Below, one piece after another: positions 1 through 4,418 of a stretch of 5,427 nucleotides of DNA; the first letter of the stretch is position 1, and each line of letters starts with the position of its first letter. The stretch is taken from the NCBI GenBank assembly GCA_035503055.1, contig DATJTV010000266.1:1-5427 (forward strand), given 5' to 3'. The position numbers and the translations under genes were made by a program. The stretch is from JAKAWQ01 sp035503055 (GTDB lineage Bacteria; Pseudomonadota; Alphaproteobacteria; Acetobacterales; Acetobacteraceae). The notes beneath the pieces were generated by a model, which was not told the origin of the DNA, did not search any database, and saw nothing but the letters and a program-made list of their open reading frames with translations.

Positions 1-437
1 CGCGCGTCCAAAGCGAAGGGATAGAGGCCGCCGACAAGGCAGAGCGCCATTGCAAGAAAAGCGACAGGCGCCGGATGTCGCCGGCGGACGAGCACGAACG
101 AGGCGAGTGCCACGACCAGCCCCGCGATGATCGAGGGCATCCTGACCGCGAGGTCGCCGCGCGCGCCGGAGAGGACGATCGCGTGGAGGAGAAAATGATA
201 GAGCGGCGGATCGAAATCCGCGCCTTTCTCGAGCGCGCTCCAGATCGCGCCGACCGAAGGAAGGCGCGCGGTCCAGGCCGCGAGCACCTCGTCCATCCAG
301 AGCGGCCGGCGCGCGGCGGCGGAGCAGGCGAGGACGAGATATTCCGCGATCAGGAGTAGCGCGAGGAACAGCCCCGAGCGGGCAACAAAGTCCGCCGGCC
401 CGGGAGGACCGCGATCGCGCTCGCGTTCGGCCGTCAT
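1..437 (-). CDS. GT39/ArnT-like membrane glycosyltransferase (N-terminal part, cut by window edge)
   Basis: An open frame reads leftwards from an ATG at 437 and leaves the window after 145 codons without a stop. The translation has a basic, soluble N-tail (MTAERERDRG), a first membrane helix at about 21-41, then a periplasmic loop with LWMDE at 46-50. That acidic pair is the usual catalytic/metal site of GT-C enzymes that use polyprenyl-phosphate sugars. DFDPPLYHFLLH (74-85) and RMPS (99-102) follow, then helices at about 101-117 and 123-140. The visible end, FALDAR, fits the family's E/D-A-R-P-Y motif. These features match the GT39/PMT_2 superfamily (ArnT- and mannosyltransferase-like), which transfers sugars from lipid carriers on the periplasmic face. 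The acceptor cannot be read from the sequence. A GGGGAGG ribosome binding site lies 11 bases upstream (449-455). The gene is divergent from the pilus operon, so a functional link to the pilus is only possible. The family is fairly sure, the substrate unknown. Confidence 0.82.
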   Translation of the reverse strand, partial: MTAERERDRGPPGPADFVARSGLFLALLLIAEYLVLACSAAARRPLWMDEVLAAWTARLPSVGAIWSALEKGADFDPPLYHFLLHAIVLSGARGDLAVRMPSIIAGLVVALASFVLVRRRHPAPVAFLAMALCLVGGLYPFALDA

Positions 438-465
438 CGCCCTCGAAGCCTCCCCGCCGCGCGGC

Positions 466-553
466 AAGGCTAAGGCGCGCGGGTTTAAGGAGGCGTTAGA
501 GCGGGGCGGGCGGGCCGGCTTAACGGTTCGGCAAAGCCTTCTCCCTTAGCCTT
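466..553. repeat. 10-bp inverted repeat AAGGCTAAGG / CCTTAGCCTT, arms 68 bp apart
   Basis: The arm at 466-475 (AAGGCTAAGG) is the exact reverse complement of the arm at 544-553 (CCTTAGCCTT). Similarity extends outwards (GCGGc before the left arm, ccGC after the right) if one base is gapped. The arms bracket the CtrA-like site in the divergent promoter region. They could be paired operator half-sites for a looping regulator or one transcription-factor motif in two orientations; no known regulator is recognised. Confidence 0.4.
485..499 (+). promoter_or_regulatory. CtrA-like binding site (TTAA-N7-TTAG)
   Basis: TTAA at 485-488, seven bases, then TTAG at 496-499. This differs at one base from the alphaproteobacterial CtrA consensus TTAA-N7-TTAA. 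A separate half-site, TTAAC, lies at 520-524. A/T-rich quartets are rare in this GC-rich DNA, which makes the spacing more notable. In Caulobacter CtrA controls pilA and motility genes, so regulation of flp here is reasonable. The site is about 180 bases before the flp start, so a long leader or a more distal activator position would be required; it could equally serve the minus-strand gene. Confidence 0.4.
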
Positions 554-591
554 CCGCGGACGTGGCCCCGTACCGCGTACGCGCGGGCCAT

Positions 592-607
592 TCGGAGAAA
601 ATTCCGA
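592..607. promoter_or_regulatory. Operator-like palindrome TCGGA-N6-TCCGA
   Basis: Two 5-base arms in inverted orientation surround GAAAAT, 72 bases before the flp start codon. The form is that of a dimeric regulator site or a small leader hairpin. Arms this short occur by chance, and no regulator family is recognised. Confidence 0.2.
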
Positions 608-637
608 GCGTCCTTTCTTCGCGACTTACTTCCGCCG

Positions 638-662
638 GGCGGCCTCGCCGCCGCGCGGCGGC
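638..662 (+). promoter_or_regulatory. Mutually exclusive leader hairpins upstream of flp
   Basis: Three 6-base arms lie in a row: GGCGGC (638-643), GCCGCC (647-652) and GGCGGC (657-662). The middle arm can pair either with the left arm (loop CTC) or with the right arm (loop GCGC; 647-662 is a perfect 16-base palindrome). The right-hand hairpin ends four bases before the GGGGA ribosome binding site of flp (667-671). Such a leader could stabilise an abundant pilin mRNA or tune translation. There is no U-tract, so it is not a normal terminator. In DNA this rich in GC, chance pairing is a real alternative. Confidence 0.4.
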
Positions 663-678
663 AAACGGGGACAGAGCA

Positions 679-861
679 ATGTTGGATTTTCTCAAGGTTT
701 GGCTGGCGCTCCGCTCGGACGCGCGCGGCGTCACCGCGCTCGAATACGGCCTGATCGCGGCGCTGATCGCCGCGGTGATCATCACCGCCGTCGCGACGCT
801 CGGCAACGACCTTTCCAATACCTTCAACAGCATCGCCAACAGCTTCAGCGGTATCGGATAG
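679..861 (+). CDS. flp: Flp/Fap-family type IVb prepilin
   Basis: The product is the structural subunit of the Tad pilus, a thin adhesive fibre used in surface attachment. The 60-residue protein is typical in size. A short leader with few charges (MLDFLKVWLALRSDARG) ends in G17, followed by VTALEYGLIAALIAAV. This is the Flp processing site: cleavage after G17 puts Glu at +5 and Tyr at +6 of the mature protein, the pair that defines the family. A single hydrophobic helix (about 18-42) is followed by a short tail rich in Asn, Ser and Gly. The start is set by GGGGA seven bases upstream; a GTG at 562 would add an implausible Arg-rich 39-residue extension. It is the first gene of the operon and the substrate of CpaA encoded just downstream. 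No second pilin copy is visible. Confidence 0.95.
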   Translation: MLDFLKVWLALRSDARGVTALEYGLIAALIAAVIITAVATLGNDLSNTFNSIANSFSGIG

Positions 862-919
862 ACGGGCGCCACGCCGGCGCCGCGCCGGCGCCGATCACGT
901 TCCCACAACGGGTGCATCG
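862..919 (+). repeat. Spacer with tandem 11-base repeat and hairpins between flp and cpaA
   Basis: CGCCGGCGCCG occurs twice back to back (872-882 and 883-893). Together with GGCGCC at 865-870 this gives three copies of the self-complementary GGCGCC (865-870, 876-881, 887-892), so stable hairpins can form in several registers directly after the flp stop. With no U-tract it is unlikely to be a full terminator. It may act as an mRNA processing or stability element letting flp accumulate above the assembly genes. Confidence 0.45.
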
Positions 920-1438
920 ATGCTCCAAAACTGGACGCGGGTTCCGGAATCGCCGCTGATCGCGGCCAGCGCGGCGCTGCTGCTCGCCGCCGCCGCGGCC
1001 GATCTCGCGGTGCGCCTGGTGCCCAACGCGCTGTGCGCGCTGCTGGCGGCAGCGGGCCTCGCGCTCCGCGCCGGTTCGGGGACGCTCGCGGCCGGCACGC
1101 TCGCCGCCGCTTGCGTCTTCGCGCTCGGCTTCCTCTGCTGGCGGCGCGGCTGGATGGGCGGGGGCGACGTGAAGCTGCTCGCCGCCGCCACGCTCACCGT
1201 GCCGCCGCTGCTTGCGCCGCGTCTCCTGCTCGCGGTGGCGCTCGCCGGCGGCGCGCTCGCGGGCCTCTATCTCCTGCTCGGCGCAATGCTGCCCCCGGTC
1301 CGTCCGGACGCGGGGCACGGTGCGCGGGGGGTCGTCGGCATCCTCCGCCGCGAGCGCCGACGGATCGCACGGCGCGGGCCGGTGCCCTACGCCGCGGCGA
1401 TCGCGGCGGGCACCGTCTTCGTTTTGATGCTGCACTGA
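920..1438 (+). CDS. cpaA: Prepilin peptidase CpaA/TadV (A24 aspartic protease)
   Basis: This inner-membrane aspartic peptidase removes the leader of Flp prepilin and probably of pseudopilins. The 172-residue protein is nearly all hydrophobic helices and has the compact TadV form without the N-methyltransferase domain of PilD. Both expected catalytic aspartates are visible: D28 in AAADLAVRLVPN, matching the family's D-x5-PN context, and D83 in GGGDVK (80-85). The family's C-terminal VPYAAAIAAG (155-164) is present, preceded by an Arg-rich cytoplasmic loop (143-152). It lies 58 bases after flp and 13 before cpaB. Its ribosome binding site is weak (GGGTG at 910-914), which with the hairpin spacer suggests lower output than the pilin. 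The ATG at 920 gives a normal first helix and is preferred. Confidence 0.92.
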   Translation: MLQNWTRVPESPLIAASAALLLAAAAADLAVRLVPNALCALLAAAGLALRAGSGTLAAGTLAAACVFALGFLCWRRGWMGGGDVKLLAAATLTVPPLLAPRLLLAVALAGGALAGLYLLLGAMLPPVRPDAGHGARGVVGILRRERRRIARRGPVPYAAAIAAGTVFVLMLH

Positions 1439-1451
1439 CGCCGAGGCCGCC

Positions 1452-2297
1452 ATGGCCGTGAGGATCGCCCTCTTCGCCCTGATGGCGCTCGGCCTCGCCG
1501 GGTTCGGGACCGTCGCCTGGATCGCGACGCGGCACCCCTCCGCCGCGCACCGCACGGCGGCGCCGGAGAAGGTCGCAATCCTGGTCGCCGCGCGGCCGCT
1601 CCAGGCCGGACGGCTGCTCGAGCCGAGCGATCTCGCCGCCGCCGATCGGGCGCAAACTTCGGTGCCGCGCGGGGCGAGCCGCGACACGCCGGCGGCGCGG
1701 GCCGGCCTGATCGGCGCGATGATCCGCCACCCGATCGTCGCGGGCCAGGCGATCCTTCCGCTCGACGTGATGCGCCCGGGCGATCACGGCTTCCTCGCCG
1801 CGGTGCTCGCGCCGGGGATGCGCGCGGTCACCGTCGGCGTCGATGCGATCAGCGGCAGCGCCGGCCTGATCTGGCCGGGCGACCGGGTGGACCTCGTGCT
1901 GACCCAGGAGATCGCCGATGCAAGCCTGCCGCTCGGCAAGCGGCTGGCGGCGGAGACCGTGCTGACGGACGTGCGCGTCATCGCGATCGACCAGCATCTG
2001 GTGGAGGGCGCCAACCCGAACGGCCTGGCCGCCGACCTCAACCGCACCGTGACCCTCGAAGTGACGCCGCGCGAGGCCGAGGACGTGGCGGTCGCGACCC
2101 GGCTCGGGCGGCTCTCGCTCGTCGTCCGCGCCGCCGACGGGGCGAAGCCGGGCGCGCCGGCTGCCGCCCCGCCGGGCATCGCCTGGGCGAACCAGGTCTC
2201 CCCCGCGCTCGACATCGCCCGGCCGGCACCGGCGCACGGAGGGGCGACGATGCACGTCTTCCGCGGCGTCGCGGGCGCCGAGGTGGCGCATTTCTGA
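1452..2297 (+). CDS. cpaB: Tad pilus assembly protein CpaB/RcpC
   Basis: CpaB/RcpC is a periplasmic, inner-membrane-anchored component that works with the secretin channel. The 281-residue protein has an N-terminal anchor helix (about 4-25) and a SAF-type beta domain at about 41-107 (VAILVAARPLQAGRLLEPSDL, then GQAILPLDV). An RcpC domain follows at about 115-228, with the family hallmark WPGDRVDLVLTQE (141-153) and TVTLEVTPREAE (199-210). A Pro/Ala linker follows, and the end HVFRGVAGAEVAHF fits the usual CpaB C-terminus. GAGG at 1443-1446, five bases before the ATG, supports the start. The stop overlaps the cpaC start by one base (TGATG), so the two are probably translationally coupled. Nothing is missing or broken. 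Confidence 0.93.
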   Translation: MAVRIALFALMALGLAGFGTVAWIATRHPSAAHRTAAPEKVAILVAARPLQAGRLLEPSDLAAADRAQTSVPRGASRDTPAARAGLIGAMIRHPIVAGQAILPLDVMRPGDHGFLAAVLAPGMRAVTVGVDAISGSAGLIWPGDRVDLVLTQEIADASLPLGKRLAAETVLTDVRVIAIDQHLVEGANPNGLAADLNRTVTLEVTPREAEDVAVATRLGRLSLVVRAADGAKPGAPAAAPPGIAWANQVSPALDIARPAPAHGGATMHVFRGVAGAEVAHF

Positions 2298-4087
2298 TGC
2301 GGTCCGCGTCCCTTGCCCTCCTTCTGCCGCTCGCCCTGGCGCCGGCAGCGGCGCGCGCCGGGGCGGACGCGGCGGCGCCGCCGATCGTGCTGATCGCGAG
2401 CGCCGATGACTGGGTGAGCGTCGCCGACGCGGCCGGGCATATCGTCCTCGCCCGCCTCCTGCACGCCGGCGCGCGGGTGACACTGCCCTCCGGCCCCGGC
2501 TTCACGCTGACCGCGGGCAATGCCGGCGCGACCACGCTGATGGTGGACGGCAAGGCCGCCCCGCCGCTCGGCGCGCCGACGGAGGTCGCGGCCAACCAGC
2601 CGCTCGACCCGGCGCTGATCGAAGCCGGCCGGCTGCCCGCGCAGATCGCCGCCCGGAAGGCGGCGCTCATTCCCGCGGCGTTCTCGGCGGGCGGGGCGTC
2701 GGCGATGGAGCCGCCGCCGCAAGCGGCCGCCGCGCCCGAGCCCGCCCAGCTCGCGCCGGCCACTCCCGCGCCCGCCCCAGCACCCGCCGATCCCGCGGCT
2801 CTCGGCAGCACCATCGCGCTCGCGGCCGGCTCCGGCGAGGTGATCGCGCTCCCTTCGCCGGCAGCCAGCGTCTTCACCGCGGACCCGAGGGTCGCCGATG
2901 TCCGCCCGGCGAGCCTCACCAGCCTCTTCGTGCTCGGCGTCGCCCCCGGCGAGACGACCATCGCCGCCCTCGACCAGCAGGGCCACCCGATCGCCCAGTA
3001 CCGCGTCATCGTCTCGCCCTCCGCCTATGGCGCGGACGCGGCCCGCGCGGCGATCGCGCGGCTGGTGCCCGATGCGGCGGTCTCGCTACACGCCGAGCCG
3101 AACGGGCTCGCGGTTTCCGGCACCGTGCCGACGCCGGCGGAGGCCGCGCAGGTGATGGCGCTCGCCCGCGCCTATGCCGGCCCCAAGGAGACGGTGGACG
3201 ACGAGATGAGCGTGCTCTCGGAGGTGCAGGTGATGCTGCAGGTGCGGATCGCCGAGATGGACCGCACCATCACCCGTGAGCTCGGCATCAACTGGCAGGC
3301 GCTCGGCACCACGGGCGGCAAGATCGCCGCCGAGTTCGCCTCGCCGAACGCGCTCGCCTTCCTCACCACGGCCGAGAGCGAGTTCGGCTTCGCCTACAAG
3401 AGCGGCAACACGAACGTGGACGCGATCCTCTCCGCGCTCTCCCAGGACCAGCTCTCGCGCACGCTCGCCGAGCCCAACCTCACCGCGATGAGCGGCCAGA
3501 CCGCGAGCTTCCTGGTCGGCGGCGAGTTCCCGATCCCGATCTCGGAGCAGAACGGCTCGATCTCGGTGCAGTTCCAGCCTTATGGCGTCTCGCTCTCCTT
3601 CATCCCGACCGTGCTCGCCAACAACCGGATCAGCCTGCGCGTCCGCCCGGAGGTGAGCGAGCTCACCAATCAGGGCGCGATCGAGCTGAGCGAGAACAAC
3701 TCGTCCATCCAGATCCCGGCCCTGCTCGTCCGCCGCACGGAGACGACGATCGAGCTCGGCAGCGGCCAGAGCTTCGCGATCGCGGGCCTCCTGACCGACC
3801 AGTCCTCCCAGGTCGACCAGGGCCTGCCCGGGCTCGGGGAACTGCCGATCCTCGGCACGCTCTTCAACTCCGACAGCTTCCAGCGCGACCAGACCGAGCT
3901 GGTCATCGTCGTCACGCCGTACATCGTCCGCCCCGTCAGCTCGCCCGCCGAGCTCAGGCTGCCGACCGACGGCTGGACGGCGCCGAGCGACCTCGACCGT
4001 ATTCTTTTCCTCCGCCAGGAGGCGCGCGGCGGCGGGACCGCGCCGCCGGCGCCCATCCCCGGCGATGCCGGCTTCATCGTGCAGTAG
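2297..4087 (+). CDS. cpaC: Tad pilus secretin CpaC/RcpA with RodZ-like N-terminal domain
   Basis: This is the outer-membrane secretin through which the Flp pilus passes. At 596 residues it is longer than the usual 450-520 or so. In order: signal peptide at 1-21 or so (cleavage near AARA-G); an extra RodZ C-terminal-like domain at about 28-110; an Ala/Pro linker at about 133-168; the pilus-secretin N-terminal domain at about 170-240 (EVIALPSPAASVFTADPRVADV); a BON-like domain at about 245-305; then the secretin core. Core signatures are QVMLQVRIAEMDRTITRELG (311-330), LAEPNLTAMSGQTASFLVGG (390-409), RRTETTIELGSGQSFAIAGL (479-498), LPGLGELPILGTLF (510-523) and TELVIVVTPYIVRPV (533-547). The start overlaps the cpaB stop and gives a clean signal peptide, so the added domain is not a start-site artefact. 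Secretin function is secure; the role of the extra domain is unknown. Confidence 0.95.
   Translation: MRSASLALLLPLALAPAAARAGADAAAPPIVLIASADDWVSVADAAGHIVLARLLHAGARVTLPSGPGFTLTAGNAGATTLMVDGKAAPPLGAPTEVAANQPLDPALIEAGRLPAQIAARKAALIPAAFSAGGASAMEPPPQAAAAPEPAQLAPATPAPAPAPADPAALGSTIALAAGSGEVIALPSPAASVFTADPRVADVRPASLTSLFVLGVAPGETTIAALDQQGHPIAQYRVIVSPSAYGADAARAAIARLVPDAAVSLHAEPNGLAVSGTVPTPAEAAQVMALARAYAGPKETVDDEMSVLSEVQVMLQVRIAEMDRTITRELGINWQALGTTGGKIAAEFASPNALAFLTTAESEFGFAYKSGNTNVDAILSALSQDQLSRTLAEPNLTAMSGQTASFLVGGEFPIPISEQNGSISVQFQPYGVSLSFIPTVLANNRISLRVRPEVSELTNQGAIELSENNSSIQIPALLVRRTETTIELGSGQSFAIAGLLTDQSSQVDQGLPGLGELPILGTLFNSDSFQRDQTELVIVVTPYIVRPVSSPAELRLPTDGWTAPSDLDRILFLRQEARGGGTAPPAPIPGDAGFIVQ
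2378..2626 (+). other. RodZ C-terminal (DUF4115)-like domain encoded within cpaC
   Basis: CpaC residues 28-110 read like the periplasmic C-terminal domain of alphaproteobacterial RodZ. In order they show DDWVSVADAAGHIV (37-50; RodZ: D-S-W-V-x-V-x-D-x-x-G), the R-x-L-x-x-G turn (53-58), PGFTLTAGNAG (67-77; RodZ: PGL-x-L-x-TGNAG), LMVDGKAAPPLG (81-92; RodZ: VDG-x-x-x-PPLG) and LDPALIEAG (103-111). The match runs over the whole domain in the right order. It follows a signal peptide, so it would lie in the periplasm as it does in RodZ. The comparison is from memory of the family, not from a search. Confidence 0.75.
2693..2800 (+). repeat. Ala/Pro-rich linker coding segment in cpaC
   Basis: CpaC residues 133-168 are almost only Ala and Pro with scattered Glu and Gln (for example PATPAPAPAPADPAA at 154-168). 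This is a flexible, low-complexity tether between the RodZ-like domain and the secretin N-domain, consistent with an added module. Confidence 0.7.
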
Positions 4088-4097
4088 AGGGCCGTTG

Positions 4098-4418
4098 ATG
4101 CCCGCGACGCTCAAGCCGCTCGTCCTGCTGGTGGCGCTCGCCGCCGGCGGCTGCACGATGACCAACAACCCGGTCTATCGCGAAGGGACCTGGCACCCGA
4201 CGGGCGCCAATGAGGCGAACCTCGCCGCCGAGGTCGCCAACCCGCACGACCTCGTCGCGGGCGAGAGTGCGGCGGGCACGCCCGGCCCGCTCGCCGTGCT
4301 GCCGGTCGAGAGCCTCCGCGCCGACAAGGTCAAGCCGCTGCCCAGCGATAGCATCGACACGCTCGGCGGCACGACGACGCCCTCGACCGGCGGCGCGTCG
4401 GCCGGAACTACCAACTGA
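4098..4418 (+). CDS. cpaD: Short CpaD-like pilus lipoprotein
   Basis: The 106-residue product has a lipoprotein signal peptide (MPATLKPLVLLVALAAGGC) with the lipidated cysteine at C19, so it is probably outer-membrane anchored. It sits between cpaC and cpaE, exactly where cpaD (RcpB) normally lies. The stretch GANEANLAAEVANPHDLVAG (36-55) resembles the C-terminal CpaD signature (NLAAMVANPxDLxxGR), and DKVKPLP (76-82) follows. CpaD proteins are usually about 200 residues or more; here the N-terminal half is absent, and the tail is low-complexity Thr/Gly/Ser. The ATG at 4098 has AGAGG seven bases upstream; an in-frame ATG at 4065 inside cpaC would spoil the signal peptide. The stop overlaps the cpaE start (TGATG). 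Being a lipoprotein is nearly certain; being a reduced CpaD is likely; the symbol is tentative. Confidence 0.72.
   Translation: MPATLKPLVLLVALAAGGCTMTNNPVYREGTWHPTGANEANLAAEVANPHDLVAGESAAGTPGPLAVLPVESLRADKVKPLPSDSIDTLGGTTTPSTGGASAGTTN

Larger units (their letters stand above)
438..678. promoter_or_regulatory. Divergent intergenic/control region between glycosyltransferase and flp
   Basis: This 241-base stretch contains no convincing gene and must hold the promoters for both directions. I see no good sigma-70 -35/-10 pair. It contains a CtrA-like motif, a spaced 10-bp inverted repeat, small palindromes (CGCGTACGCG at 574-583; TCGGA-N6-TCCGA at 592-607) and GC-rich hairpins next to the flp start, listed separately. 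A strong Shine-Dalgarno-like string AAGGAGG (487-493) is followed by no start codon at a usable distance and is probably part of the CtrA-like site. Confidence 0.6.

Noticed and set aside
75..359. Plus-strand frame of 94 codons opposite the glycosyltransferase
   Set aside because: It is a charged, patternless translation, while the minus strand gives a recognisable membrane enzyme over the same bases.
487..493. AAGGAGG as the ribosome binding site of an unannotated small gene
   Set aside because: No ATG, GTG or TTG follows at a usable distance.
574..583. Perfect palindrome CGCGTACGCG as a distinct operator
   Set aside because: It is short and made mostly of CG steps, which are common in DNA of this composition; noted only as part of the intergenic region.
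562..678. Upstream GTG start extending the pilin by 39 residues
   Set aside because: Flp leaders are short and the ATG at 679 has a good ribosome binding site; the extension is Arg-rich and includes the hairpin region.
1194..2483. Long open frame on the minus strand opposite cpaA, cpaB and cpaC (429 codons)
   Set aside because: The translation is Arg/Ala/Gly-rich without any domain or hydrophobic pattern, and it lies opposite three clear family genes. It is an effect of high GC content.
4065..4097. Earlier ATG for the lipoprotein gene
   Set aside because: It would add a polar segment (MPASSCSRGPL) before the signal peptide and lies within the end of cpaC; the ATG at 4098 has its own ribosome binding site.
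1784..4168. Further long minus-strand frames opposite cpaC (1784-2986, 2038-3009 and 3086-4168)
   Set aside because: They have low-complexity Arg/Ala/Gly or Asp/Glu/Arg composition and mirror the plus-strand codons of a complete secretin, with no independent support.
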